Below, piece after piece: positions 48,992 to 58,092 of a DNA stretch of 64,000 bases (its first letter is position 1; each line of letters opens with the position of its first letter). The stretch lies in contig JBBCHM010000001.1 in the NCBI GenBank assembly GCA_037200045.1, positions 1,488,001 to 1,552,000 on the forward strand, written 5' to 3'. The translations under genes and the position numbers were made by a program. Source of the stretch: Rhizomicrobium sp. GTDB taxonomy: Bacteria; Pseudomonadota; Alphaproteobacteria; Micropepsales; Micropepsaceae. The notes below the pieces were generated by a model, which was not told where the DNA came from, ran no database searches, and saw nothing but the letters and a program-made list of their open reading frames with translations.

Positions 48992-49260
48992 GCGACGCGC
49001 CGGATGGTCATGCCCGCGCCATGGTCGCCCAGGCTTGCGCCATGGCGATCCAGGACGCCGTCGCCTATTTGCGCAATGTCGAGATCGTCGCCGGCGCGGC
49101 GATCGGCGTGGCACAGGACCGCCAGCTCCATGGCGTGTGGGGCGACGATCCGGTGAAGATCATCGCCACCGCGCAGGAAACCGTCGCCGCCGCGGTCAAG
49201 AACCTGGAGGCCGTCAGCGCCGCCGCCGGCAAAATCCTCGCCGATTTCCCGCCCGGCTAG
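48988..49260 (+). CDS. R-body-operon small protein 4
   Basis: A 90-residue protein; GTG start overlaps the stop of gene 3 (GTGA). HARAMVAQACAMAIQDAVAYLRNVEIVAGAAIGVAQDRQLHG, then KIIATAQETVAAAVKNLEAVSAAAGKILADF, so helix-rich and Ala-rich like the Reb subunits but without the VNGQITDAVTQ motif. Possibly an assembly or terminal protein, comparable in position to rebC/rebD of Caedibacter, although no direct homology is claimed. Confidence 0.65.
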   Translation: MSDAPDGHARAMVAQACAMAIQDAVAYLRNVEIVAGAAIGVAQDRQLHGVWGDDPVKIIATAQETVAAAVKNLEAVSAAAGKILADFPPG

Positions 49261-49327
49261 GGCGCGGGCCCGTTGAAGGGGCATGGCGAGCCGGCGTATC
49301 ACTTGGGCGGCTGACCGGGGAACGATC

Positions 49328-49975
49328 ATGTCCAAGCTTCGCGTGGCGGCTTTCTCCCTCTCGGCGGACGGCTTTGGCGCCGGTCCCGACCAGAGCCTCG
49401 ACGCGCCGCTCGGCCGGGGCGGCGAGCAGCTGCACCAATGGTTCTTCCCGACCCGCACCTTTCAGCGGATGCACGGCGGACGCGACGAGGGCGAGACCGG
49501 CATCGACGACGACTTCGCCGCGCGCAGCTTCGACAATGTCGGCGCCTGGATCCTCGGGCGCAACATGTTCGGTCCGGTGCGCGGCCCATGGCCCGACGAC
49601 GCCTGGAAGGGCTGGTGGGGTCCCAATCCGCCCTACCACATGCCGGTCTTCGTCCTCACCCATCATCCGCGCCCGCCGCTCGAGATGGAGGGCGGAACGG
49701 TCTTCCACTTCGTCACCGACGGGACCGCGGCGGCCCTCGCCCGGGCGCGCGCGGCGGCGGCCGGCCAGGACGTGCGGGTCGGAGGCGGGGTCGCCACCGT
49801 GCGCGCCTATCTGACAGCGGGAGTGATCGACGAACTGCATCTCGCGGTCTCGCCGGTGCTGCTGGGCGCGGGCGAACCTCTGATGTCGGGGATCGACCTG
49901 CCGGCGCTGGGCTACCGGATCGACGAGCACGTGCGGTCGGAGCGGGCGACGCATCTGATCGTGCGGCGGCATTAG
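49328..49975 (+). CDS. RibD C-terminal / DHFR-like reductase family protein
   Basis: A 215-residue dihydrofolate-reductase-like protein of the RibD_C family. KLRVAAFSLSADGFGAGPDQS at the start, GAWILGRNMFGPVRGPW, PVFVLTHHPRPPLEMEGGTVFHFVTDG, and GGGVATVRAYLTAGVIDELHLAVSPVLLGAGEPL match the NAD(P)H-binding DHFR fold. Members are standalone reductases of unknown substrate and often occur with stress genes. Between the R-body operon and a family-D repeat. Confidence 0.88.
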   Translation: MSKLRVAAFSLSADGFGAGPDQSLDAPLGRGGEQLHQWFFPTRTFQRMHGGRDEGETGIDDDFAARSFDNVGAWILGRNMFGPVRGPWPDDAWKGWWGPNPPYHMPVFVLTHHPRPPLEMEGGTVFHFVTDGTAAALARARAAAAGQDVRVGGGVATVRAYLTAGVIDELHLAVSPVLLGAGEPLMSGIDLPALGYRIDEHVRSERATHLIVRRH

Positions 49976-49994
49976 AGTCGTTTCGGTTTGGGTT

Positions 49995-50122
49995 GTCATG
50001 GCCCGCGAATGCGGGCCACCCAGTTGCGGCGTGCACTTCGTCGGCATTTGCCGTTGCTTCGCAAGAATTGTTAGCGCGAACCGGCGTCACCTGGATGGCC
50101 GACTGTTGCGGGCCATGACAAC
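49995..50122. repeat. REP-like element (family D), convergent gap
   Basis: Starts GTCATGGCCCGCGAATGCGGGCCACCCAGTT and ends in CACCTGGATGGCCGACTGTTGCGGGCCATGACAA: inverted end units with about 55 bases between. It fills the gap between the RibD_C-like gene and the convergent esterase gene. Confidence 0.8.
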
Positions 50123-50127
50123 CCATC

Positions 50128-51087
50128 TTACCGATACCCCCGCCACAGCCATTCCAGCGCGCCCGGCAGCGTCGCTTCCGTCACGCGCGGATCGACATGC
50201 CCCGCGCCCTTCGCCAGCACATAGCGGTAGTCGTAGCCCTTCGCCTTCAACGCCGCCGCCATCCGCGCATTGGCCAGCGGCCAGTTGTGCCAGGTCTCTT
50301 CCGGATCGTCGAAATGCAGGTCCTTCTCGCCGACCGCCATCCAGATTCGGATCGGCTTCTTCGCCGCCTGCGCGATGAGATGGTCGTGATACTCCCACGC
50401 GCCGCGCGGCGTCGCGGGATCGGGCGGCGATTGCTGGTTCACGAAGGTGCCCGAATAGGACAGCACCTTGCCGTAGCGCTCGGGATGGAACCACGCCATG
50501 GTGAAGGCGGCCGCCGCGCCGGAGCTGGCGCCCATCGTCGCCCGCCCGTTCGGATCGCTTGTCAGCGTGACGCCGGTTTCCGCGACCACGCGCGGCAGCA
50601 CCTCGGCCTCGATGAAATCGCTATAGCGTCCCGACACCGTGTCGTATTCCAGCCCGCGTTCCGAGCCCTGCGCGTCGCCGCCGCCGCTGTCGACGAACAC
50701 CGCGACCAGCGCCGGAATCCGCTTTTGCGCGACCAGATTGTCGAGCACGCGCGGCAGCACTTTCATATAGCCATAGCCGTCCTGCGCCACCAGGAACGGC
50801 GCCGCGCTCCCGCGCTCGTATTGCCGGGGCACATAGACCCACACGGTGCGCGTATAGGGCAGGGGCATCGACTGCTCGTGCGCCGCCGCCGCGATGCGGT
50901 TGCCGTAAGGATCGCGCCGCCTGGTGATCGCGTTCTCGATCCGCGCGATGCCGGGATAGAATTTGCTGTCGCCGGAATACAGCGTGAACGCCGTCACCGC
51001 CCCGACCGGCACGCCCGCCGCGACGCGCGTCTCCGGCGCCGGCGCGTAGTCGGGCCCGATGACGAGATCGCTCTCGGCCGCCGCCAT
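50128..51087 (-). CDS. Esterase-family alpha/beta hydrolase
   Basis: A 319-residue enterochelin-esterase/S-formylglutathione-hydrolase-type protein (putative esterase fold). Nucleophile elbow TMGASSGAAAAF (Ser), acid region MAVGEKDLHFDDPE and catalytic His in AKGAGHVDPR. N-terminal carbohydrate-binding-like portion (AVTAFTLYSGDSKFYPGIARIE) recalls Fes N-terminal domains. No signal peptide at this start. Downstream of the two transglutaminase-like genes on the same strand; substrate unknown. Confidence 0.82.
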   Translation of the reverse strand: MAAAESDLVIGPDYAPAPETRVAAGVPVGAVTAFTLYSGDSKFYPGIARIENAITRRRDPYGNRIAAAAHEQSMPLPYTRTVWVYVPRQYERGSAAPFLVAQDGYGYMKVLPRVLDNLVAQKRIPALVAVFVDSGGGDAQGSERGLEYDTVSGRYSDFIEAEVLPRVVAETGVTLTSDPNGRATMGASSGAAAAFTMAWFHPERYGKVLSYSGTFVNQQSPPDPATPRGAWEYHDHLIAQAAKKPIRIWMAVGEKDLHFDDPEETWHNWPLANARMAAALKAKGYDYRYVLAKGAGHVDPRVTEATLPGALEWLWRGYR

Positions 51088-51094
51088 CGTTCCC

Positions 51095-51907
51095 TCAAGC
51101 GTCCGCGATTTCTTTCGTAACCACGTCGAACTTCACCAGGTCGGCCTTGCCGAACGCCGTCGACAGCGCCACGTCGGCCGCGTCGCGTCCGCGCGCCATC
51201 AGGATGCGGCCGATGCGCGGCTTGTTGTGGCGCGCGTCCCAGGTGTGCCATTGGCCGCCGAGATAGACGTCGAACCAGGCGCTGAAATCCATCGGCGAGG
51301 GATCGGGCGGCACGCCGATATCGCCGAGATAGCCGGTGCAATAGCGCGCCGGGATGTTCATGCAGCGGCACAGCGTGATCGCCAGATGCGCGTAGTCCCG
51401 GCACACGCCGATCCCTTCCACGAAGGCGTCATGCGCCGTCCGGTCCGCGCGCGCCTGCTGGTAGCTGAAGGTGATGCGGTCATGCGTGAAGTCGGTGATC
51501 GCCTTCACCCGCGACCATCCCGGCTCGACCTGGCCGAACCGCGCCCAGGCGAAGTCGGCCAGCTTGTCGGTGTCGCAATAGCGGCTGCCGAGCAGGTAGA
51601 TCAGCAGCTCGTCCGGCAAATCGTCGATCTCAGCCTGTCGCGCGCCGAACGGCACGCGGTCCGGCAGGCCGCTGTCGCGGATCACGAAGTCGTTGGTGAG
51701 ATGCGTGATGCCCGGCGGCACCACCATCCGCGTGCACAGATTGCCGAACACGTCGTGATAGGTGCGGAAGCGCACGCCGCGGTCGACCGCGAAATTCTCC
51801 GGCGCCAGCAGATCGCCGATCCGCTCGGACCGCACATGGAGCATCAGGAGCAGGGGGGTCTGCCCGGTGCATTCGAAGGCGATGTCGTAGCCGCACCGGA
51901 TCAGCAA
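51095..51907 (-). CDS. Transglutaminase-like protein
   Basis: A 270-residue protein of the bacterial transglutaminase/protease-like family. TTG start 51907 is chosen for GGAGG six bases upstream (TGGAGGTTCGGTTTG). Catalytic-type Cys in EGIGVCRDYAHLAITLCRCM, His in GQWHTWDARHNKPRIG and the Asp follow the Cys-His-Asp order, with N-terminal beta domain (GYDIAFECTGQTPLLLMLHV). Sixteen bases after the second, related gene; the pair is likely co-expressed. Role unknown. Confidence 0.85.
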   Translation of the reverse strand: MLIRCGYDIAFECTGQTPLLLMLHVRSERIGDLLAPENFAVDRGVRFRTYHDVFGNLCTRMVVPPGITHLTNDFVIRDSGLPDRVPFGARQAEIDDLPDELLIYLLGSRYCDTDKLADFAWARFGQVEPGWSRVKAITDFTHDRITFSYQQARADRTAHDAFVEGIGVCRDYAHLAITLCRCMNIPARYCTGYLGDIGVPPDPSPMDFSAWFDVYLGGQWHTWDARHNKPRIGRILMARGRDAADVALSTAFGKADLVKFDVVTKEIADA

Positions 51908-51923
51908 ACCGAACCTCCAGACT

Positions 51924-52838
51924 TCAACGCATGCGCACCACGCGCCTGCGGTCGCCGGGATCGTCGGCCACGACGTCGACCTCGACATCCATGCCGAGAT
52001 AATCGTCGGCCTCGCCGTCCCACACCCCCGACAGCGGCACGGCCTGCACCGGATCGCGCACCACCGCGACGCGGATCAGGTCGCGATTGCCGACAAGGCC
52101 GTTGGTCGGATCGAATTCGGCCCAGCCGCCGCTCGGAAGGAATACGCGCACCCAGGCATGGGTGTTCCCGCCGCCCCGGTGCGCCGGCCTGTCCTCGCGC
52201 TCGGGCACATAGAGATAGCCCGATACGAACCGCGTGGCGAGGCCGAGCGAGCGCGCCGCCTCCATCATCAGGACCGCGAAGTCGCGGCAGGTTCCGCGCC
52301 CCAGCGCCAGCGTCTCCAGCGGCGTGCGCGGCGGCCCGGTGTGGCGCGCCTCGTATTTGAGCTCGTCATGGATCGCCAGCGTCATGGCGGCGAGGGCATG
52401 CGGCGCGTCGACCTTGGTGAGGCCCTCCAGGAACCGGCGCGACCACGCGGCGAGCACGCCGTCGGGATCGGGATGGATCGGGGTCTTGGACGGCGCCAAA
52501 TCCGGCTCGTCCACCGCGTCGTAGACGAAGGGATAGGCGTGGGCGCCCTCGCGGTCGTCCGGCGTGTCGAGCGCGTGTTCGGGCAGGAGTTCGAGCCGGT
52601 TGATGCTCTCGAAGGTCAGCTCCCGCGCCTTGGATTCGAACCGCGCGATGCCGATCGTGTTGCCGAACGCGTCGTGGATGTAGCGGATGGAGGACGGCTT
52701 GGGCGTGATGCGCAGCACCGATTCCAGCACATGCTGGTCGAAGCTCTCGCGCGGCCGGAACATCATGCGATGCTCGCCGAACGCGACGGGGCGCGCGTAA
52801 CGGTAGCGCGTAAGATGACGCACGCTCAGAACGGTCAC
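51924..52838 (-). CDS. Transglutaminase-like protein (bacterial TGase N-terminal domain)
   Basis: A 304-residue protein beginning VTVLSVRHLTRYRYARPVAFGEHRMMFRPRES (GTG 52838; upstream ATG 52880 is possible). N-terminal bacterial transglutaminase-like domain, then Cys in LGRGTCRDFAVLMMEAARSLGL, His in GGGNTHAWVRVFLPSGGW and Asp in AEFDPTNGLVGN: a full Cys-His-Asp set. In other bacteria such genes pair with peptide-modification enzymes. First of the two coupled transglutaminase-like genes. Confidence 0.87.
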   Translation of the reverse strand: MTVLSVRHLTRYRYARPVAFGEHRMMFRPRESFDQHVLESVLRITPKPSSIRYIHDAFGNTIGIARFESKARELTFESINRLELLPEHALDTPDDREGAHAYPFVYDAVDEPDLAPSKTPIHPDPDGVLAAWSRRFLEGLTKVDAPHALAAMTLAIHDELKYEARHTGPPRTPLETLALGRGTCRDFAVLMMEAARSLGLATRFVSGYLYVPEREDRPAHRGGGNTHAWVRVFLPSGGWAEFDPTNGLVGNRDLIRVAVVRDPVQAVPLSGVWDGEADDYLGMDVEVDVVADDPGDRRRVVRMR

Positions 52839-52928
52839 TTGTCGGCCACGCCCGCGATTCCAGCCGCCATCATGCGCCATCGCGCCGGAGCGAAAGCGTG
52901 ACGGAACGTCGCGCAAACGTCTTAGTGA

Positions 52929-54560
52929 TTAACGCGCCTTGGCCTGGCGCAGCTCGGTGGCGTTGTCGGCGACCTTGCTCTCCAGCGGCGTGGCGGCGAG
53001 CACCGCGTCGGTGTGCAGCTTGCCGAACAGGAAGTCGCGCAGGTCATGGCCCGACAGAACCCGTCCCTGCGCGATCTTGAGAGTCAGCGGATTGACCTGC
53101 GCATTATGGACCAGGGTCTCGTAGTGCAGATGCGGCCCGGTCGACAGGCCGGTGTTGCCGCTATAGGCGACGATCTCGCCCTGATGCACATGGCTGCCGG
53201 GATGGATGCCCGGCGCGAAGCGCGACAGGTGGCCATAGGCGAAGCCATAGCCGTTGCCCATGTCGACGCGCATGTAGTTGCCGTAGCCACTGCTGCGGCC
53301 CGCGATCTTCACGACGCCCGAGCCCGAGGCCATCACCGGCGTGCCCACCGGCACCGCGAAATCGATGCCCTTGTGCATGCGCGTATAGCCGAGCACCGGA
53401 TGGAACCGCATGCCGAAGCCCGAGGAGATGCGCGCGCCGTCGACCGGCGTCTTCATCAGCATGCCCTTGAGGCTCTCGCCATGGGCGTCGAAATATTCCG
53501 CCGGCTGGTTCGGATCGGGCTGGTAGCGATAGACCGCGTATTGATGCCCGCCGGTGTGCATCATCGCGTAGTCGATATTGCCTTCGCGCGCCGGCAGTCC
53601 GTCGGGCGTGTAGTAATAGCTGTAATAGACCTCGAACGTGTCGCCCGGCCGAAGGTCGCGCTGGAAGTCGACCTTGTAGGAGAACAGCTTGATCATCGCG
53701 ACCGTGACGTCGGTCGGAATGCCGGCCTGGGTCGCCGACAGATAGAGCGAAGAATCGATCGTCGCGCCCGCGCGATGGGTGTGCGCGGTGAGCTCCTTGA
53801 CGGTGTCCTGCGCCGCGAAACTGTTGTCGGCCTGGCGCGCCACGGTGATGTCGTGCTCCACCGAAGGCGAGAACGCGAGCGACAGCAGCCGCCCGGCCGG
53901 CGTCGTCACCGGCGTGACGTCGTCCTGGCCCGAACTGTCGTCGTCGGTCGCGTTGCTGCCCGCGACCGTGACCGGCTTGCCGTTGACGTTCACGACCGCG
54001 GTGGCCGGCTTCGGCTTGGCGGCGGGCGGGGCCGGCGGCTGGGCCACCGCCTCGAACGTCGTGGTGAAGGTCTGGCCGGCGCGCGCATCGCGCAAATCGT
54101 AGATCTTGGCGAGCGCCAGCACGGCGGCATTGGCGTCGTCCTTGGGAACGCCGGCGTCTTCGAGCGCGCCGACCAGCGTGTCGCCGGAATCCAGCGTCAG
54201 CGTGCGGGTCTCCGGCGCCGGCGCGCCGTTGTCGCCGGCGTCTTCGTCGGCGAGCGAATCGTCGAGATGCGCCGGCGGCGGCGCGGCCTGGCGCGCGGGA
54301 TGTCCCGCAACGAGATTGTTCCCGGCCTGCACCAGGTCGGAGAACAGCCGATAGGGCAGGAACGTGGTGGAGGCCTGCTGCGTTTTGACATGCAGCGGCG
54401 GCAGCGCGCTCGCCGCCAGCCACGCCATCGATCCGGCGACGAGGCCGGTGATCGTGGTCGAGACCAGCGCCCAGCGGCCATCGGTGGTCGCGAGCGCGGA
54501 CGTCGCCGCGTTCAGCGAGCGGCGCATGCGATTGAGGCGCATCGACAAAGTGCGGTCCAC
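52929..54560 (-). CDS. M23-family (LytM) metallopeptidase
   Basis: A 543-residue peptidoglycan endopeptidase-like protein. N-terminal membrane anchor (WALVSTTITGLVAGSMAWLAASAL, residues about 28-52), a Ser/Pro-rich linker, a LysM-like/central domain (TLDSGDTLVGALEDAGVPKDDAN ... YDLRDARAGQTF) and a C-terminal M23 domain with GMRFHPVLGYTRMHKGIDFAVPVGTPV and SGNTGLSTGPHLHYE: zinc ligands H-x-x-x-D and HxH kept. Probably cuts cross-links in the periplasm during growth or division. Confidence 0.92.
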   Translation of the reverse strand: MDRTLSMRLNRMRRSLNAATSALATTDGRWALVSTTITGLVAGSMAWLAASALPPLHVKTQQASTTFLPYRLFSDLVQAGNNLVAGHPARQAAPPPAHLDDSLADEDAGDNGAPAPETRTLTLDSGDTLVGALEDAGVPKDDANAAVLALAKIYDLRDARAGQTFTTTFEAVAQPPAPPAAKPKPATAVVNVNGKPVTVAGSNATDDDSSGQDDVTPVTTPAGRLLSLAFSPSVEHDITVARQADNSFAAQDTVKELTAHTHRAGATIDSSLYLSATQAGIPTDVTVAMIKLFSYKVDFQRDLRPGDTFEVYYSYYYTPDGLPAREGNIDYAMMHTGGHQYAVYRYQPDPNQPAEYFDAHGESLKGMLMKTPVDGARISSGFGMRFHPVLGYTRMHKGIDFAVPVGTPVMASGSGVVKIAGRSSGYGNYMRVDMGNGYGFAYGHLSRFAPGIHPGSHVHQGEIVAYSGNTGLSTGPHLHYETLVHNAQVNPLTLKIAQGRVLSGHDLRDFLFGKLHTDAVLAATPLESKVADNATELRQAKAR

Positions 54561-54756
54561 GTCGGCTCCTGTCTTTCAGGTCTGACGCATATCCCGCGCC
54601 AACCCCAGCCCAGTGTTATGCCCCCAGCGCTCAGCCGGCGTGCAGGAAGCATATAGCCCGCTCGATTATAGGGCCGTCAACCCTTGCCGCCCGGTTAACG
54701 GCGCATTGACCAAGATCGACTCGGCTCGGGGAACTTGTTCGCGCTCCGATTCTGGT

Positions 54757-54888
54757 CACGCGGAGCCGCGGAGAACGCGGAGGTGTCTTGGCGATTTTTT
54801 CATTCGTCATCGCCCGCTTTATGCGGGCGATCCAATTTTTGCCGCGGGAAACTCGCCTCCGCGTTCTCCGCGGCTCCGCGTGAATCGA
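54757..54888. repeat. Inverted repeat with internal hairpin ahead of M23 gene
   Basis: ACGCGGAGCCGCGGAGAACGCGGAGG (54758-54783) is inverted as CGCCTCCGCGTTCTCCGCGGCTCCGCGTG (54854-54882). Between them lies a family-D type hairpin, GTCATCGCCCGCTTTATGCGGGCGATCC. The rest of the 380-base gap 54561-54942 holds no gene except a terminator. Confidence 0.75.
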
Positions 54889-54920
54889 AAAAAAGCCCGC
54901 GGCGCTTGCGCGTCGCGGGC
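54888..54920 (-). terminator. Rho-independent terminator of DUF1700 gene
   Basis: Minus strand: GCCCGCGACGCGCAAGCGCCGCGGGC followed by seven Us. GC-rich stem with a partly paired inner part and a U-run, 22 bases after the stop of the DUF1700 gene. Confidence 0.78.
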
Positions 54921-54942
54921 CAATGCCGGCTCAAGGGGGTTA

Positions 54943-55851
54943 TCAGAGCCGGACGAGAAGAGCCTCGGCGATCTTGCCGTGCACCCAGCCCACGGCGCGG
55001 GCGACGTGCAGCGCGACGAAGAACACCAGCACGCCGACCAGCGCGGCCACCAGAAGGCCCGGGGCGGTGTGCAGGAAGTGCTCGAGATAAGGCGCATTGC
55101 TCATCTGGAAATGCGATTCGCCGGTGATGAGCGCATGGAGCGCGCCGCCGACGAAGCCGAGCGGGATGACGAGGCCGAGCAGCGCGATCACGAAATAGCA
55201 CACGCCGAGCGGCAGCATCAGCAGCATGTAGAACAGCGACGACCAGGTGCGGATGTCGCTGAGGGCTTCCCGCACCTTGGTCCAGATGCCTTCGTCGGCG
55301 GCGGGGCCGGCGGGCAGGCGGCGCGGCATGCGCACGCCGAGCAGGGCCTCGACGATGCGGCCCTCGACATGGGCGAGCACGCGGATCGAGGCGACGAACA
55401 TCAGCGCGAAGGGAATGCCGATGATGAGAATGAAAAGGCCGAAGGACAGCGCGATGCCCGTCACCGCCCAGGTGAAATAGAAGATGCCGGTCGCCAGCGA
55501 CAGCAGCATGTAGAGCAGGGCGCCATAGGTGCGCGGATCGGACACCACGTTGAAGAAGCCGAAGCGGCGGTCCGCGCCCTGGGATTCGGGCTGCGGGAAC
55601 GGGGTTGAGATGGTGTGTTCCATGTCTCGATACTCCTCGGCGATCTCCGCCGGCGTGCCATAGGTCCTGATCACGCCGGCAAGGATCTGGGTTTCGGTCA
55701 AATCGGGATTTTGCGCGATCTCGCTGTTGAGATGGTCCTCGCAGTCGGCGAGCGCGTCGGCGATCAGGCCGGCCGGCGCGCCCTTGAGCGCGCGCCGGAG
55801 CTGGACCAGATACGCGTTGACGGTCTCAGGCGGCGGCGCCGGCATGACCAT
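54943..55851 (-). CDS. DUF1700-type (HAAS) membrane protein
   Basis: A 302-residue protein that begins MVMPAPPPETVNAYLVQLRRAL and shows the HAAS domain (LADCEDHLNSEIAQNPDLTETQILAGVIRTYGTPAEIAEEYR), then four to six membrane segments (YGALLYMLLSLATGIFYFTWAVTGIALSFGLFILIIGIPFALMF and others). HAAS proteins partner with PadR regulators and sense membrane or envelope state. Its start lies inside the padR gene (26-base overlap), so the two are coupled. A Met two codons later is an alternative start. Confidence 0.85.
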   Translation of the reverse strand: MVMPAPPPETVNAYLVQLRRALKGAPAGLIADALADCEDHLNSEIAQNPDLTETQILAGVIRTYGTPAEIAEEYRDMEHTISTPFPQPESQGADRRFGFFNVVSDPRTYGALLYMLLSLATGIFYFTWAVTGIALSFGLFILIIGIPFALMFVASIRVLAHVEGRIVEALLGVRMPRRLPAGPAADEGIWTKVREALSDIRTWSSLFYMLLMLPLGVCYFVIALLGLVIPLGFVGGALHALITGESHFQMSNAPYLEHFLHTAPGLLVAALVGVLVFFVALHVARAVGWVHGKIAEALLVRL

Positions 55852-56230
55852 CGGGGGTCGCTCCAGGGGTTGCGCCGGCCTGCAGGGCATCGTCGACGAA
55901 TTCGCGCATGTCGCGCCAGGCGAACTGCCATTCGGCGAGGGCTTTGCGGCCGTCGTCGGTGATGTCGTAGTAGCGGCGCGGCGGCCCGAAGGCGCTCGCC
56001 TCGACCCGGCTGTGCAGCAGGCCGGTGGCGTTGAGCGAGCGGAGCACGGGATAGATCGCGCCCTGTTTGAAGATGAGACCGCCTTCGCCTTCGGCCTTCA
56101 CGGCCTTGGCGATTTCGTATCCGTACATTTCACGTCCCGCGCGGGCGAGCACCGCCAGCAGGACGAGCGAGGAAAGCCCGGCCATCAGTTCTTTACGGAA
56201 TTTGCGCGTGTATTGGGATTCTTCGGTCAC
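55826..56230 (-). CDS. PadR-family transcriptional regulator
   Basis: A 134-residue winged-helix regulator. LAVLARAGREMYGYEIAKAVKAEGEGGLIFKQGAIYPVLRSLNATGLLHSRVE shows the PadR HTH and wing. Upstream of, and overlapping, the HAAS membrane protein: the standard PadR-HAAS two-gene unit, whose regulator normally represses itself and a membrane-stress response. Located at the edge of the damaged accessory region that follows. Confidence 0.92.
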   Translation of the reverse strand: MTEESQYTRKFRKELMAGLSSLVLLAVLARAGREMYGYEIAKAVKAEGEGGLIFKQGAIYPVLRSLNATGLLHSRVEASAFGPPRRYYDITDDGRKALAEWQFAWRDMREFVDDALQAGATPGATPDGHAGAAA

Positions 56231-56449
56231 AACGCGCCTTGTCCGCCTCCTTGGCTATTGCGAAGTTCTATCTAGCATGAACTTCGCACTATGCAAGAGT
56301 GAAGTGTAGTGAGGTTGAAAATAATTCGATCTGGGGCGGAGGGGGCATACAACAGAAGCGTTGTTCTTGTTCTGTACCAGGCAGGCGGTTCGGTGCACAA
56401 TCGTCAATCGGGAAGAATCACACTAACGTCCAAATCCGATTGGAATGCC

Positions 56450-58092
56450 ATGACGACGCTAGCCCAGTTTGATTTTGCAACCGAGCATGAGTTGGTCGCA
56501 GTTGCCATGGCGATTGTTGGCAGTCGCTCGCCTCTTTCCGTGCGGGAACGGGGCCGCGGTAGCCGGTATACGCCCGTCGCAATCGGCGGCCCTGATCGAC
56601 AGGACCCGTCGGGCCATCAGATCGGGCCACGATCCCCTTGGCGATGGCGTTATGAAATTGCGATCCGCCAATGACCGCCGCGAGCTGGGCGCCGTCTACA
56701 CGCCGCGCACGATCATTCAATCGATGATCACATGGGCCGGCGCGCAGAGCGAACCCGCGCGAGTCGTCGATCCGGGAGCAGGGACGGGCCGTTTTTGCTG
56801 GCTGCCGCCGCGCAATTTCCCAACGCCTTGTTGGTGGGCGTCGAGCTCGATCCCGTCGCTGCTCTGCTGCTTCGAGCAAATATCGTAGCACTTGGCTTGG
56901 AGCGGCGAACGACTGTCATCGTGGACGATTATCGCTCGGCTGTCATTCCGGACATCGCAGGACGCACGCTCTTCATCGGCAATCCTCCTTACGTCCGCCA
57001 TCATAAAATCTCTAAAGGCTGGAAGGATTGGTACGGCAACGCCGCGGCCAAATTTGGCGTGCCGGCAAGCAAGCTTGCGGGCCTGCATTTGCATTTCTAT
57101 TTGCGCACGCTCCAACTCGCAAAGCATGGCGATATCGGCACATTCATAACGTCGTCAGAATGGCTCGACGTGAACTACGGTCAGACACTTCGCGCCCTTC
57201 TGCTGCGCGAGCTTGGCGGATTGGCAATTCATGTTCTCGAGCCCGGCGCAATGCCGTTCGCCGATGCCATGACGACCGGCGCGATCGTATGTTTTCGAGT
57301 CGGAGAGCCTTTGCCCTCCATGTGCATTCGCAACGTGCCGGCCATTCAAATGCTCAACGGCCTCTCTAGCGGCACAATCGTGCCGCGCGCGGAATTTGAA
57401 AAGGCAAGGCGGTGGTCGGTCATTGTAAAGCCGACGGCCGCACCTCCGCCCGGATACATTGAATTGGGCGAATTGTGCGCCGTGCATCGGGGCCAGGTGA
57501 CGGGCTCAAATGCGACCTGGATAGCGGGCGAGGTCGCAAAGAATTTCCTTCCTGGCCGGGTCCCTGAAGCCGACGGTCACCAAGGCAAGCGAGATCATCG
57601 CTGCCAAAGGCGTTTTGCGTGAGCCTGGTAAGCTCCGTCAGGTCGTGGATTTGCCGAGCAGTCTTGACGAATTCGGCGCAGATGAATTGCAGGGATCGAG
57701 AAGTTCCTGCGGTGGGCCAGTTATGGGGGGGCTGCTGACGGCTACATCGCACGGCATCGTCGCTCGTGGTGGTCGGTGAGGCTCTATGATCCTGCACCAA
57801 TCGTCTGCACCTATATGGGTCGTCGTCCCCCTGAATTTGCGCGCAATCTTTGCGACGCTCGACATATCAACATTGCGCATGGACTTTATCCGCGTCACAC
57901 ACTGTCGAATGACGAGCTCAATGCCCTTGTCGCTTATTTGCGCGCGCCGTCGGCGTTTCCTCCGGCCGAACTTACGCCGGGGGCCTCACGAAATTTGAAC
58001 CGAAAGAACTTGAGCGTATTCTAATCCCACCCTTGGCGCAGATTCTCTATGAAGGCACCTCCCCGTTGGGATCACACGCGACTTGCCACTGA
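56450..58092 (+). pseudogene. N6-adenine DNA methyltransferase of a XamI-type R-M system, frameshifted
   Basis: Pieces in three frames align end to end: AQFDFATEHELVAVAMAIVG; RSGHDPLGDGVMKLRSANDRRELGAVYTPRTIIQSM; VVDPGAGTGRF / LLAAAAQFPNALLVGVELDPVAALLLRANI; catalytic TLFIGNPPYVRHHKISKGW (NPPY); LAGLHLHFYLRTLQLA; SWWSVRLYDPAPIVCTYMGRR; and YAGGLTKFEPKELERILIPP. Breaks at about 56590 (C-run), 56792 (T-run), 57550, 57692 and 57970 are single-base indels. Class beta/gamma-like N6-MTase; overlaps the endonuclease by 44 bases. Low GC relative to neighbours suggests transfer. Inactive as read, unless the indels are consensus errors. Confidence 0.85.

Noticed and set aside
53013..54656. Long plus-strand frame over the M23 peptidase
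   Set aside because: Antisense shadow of the M23 gene, low-complexity Arg-rich translation.
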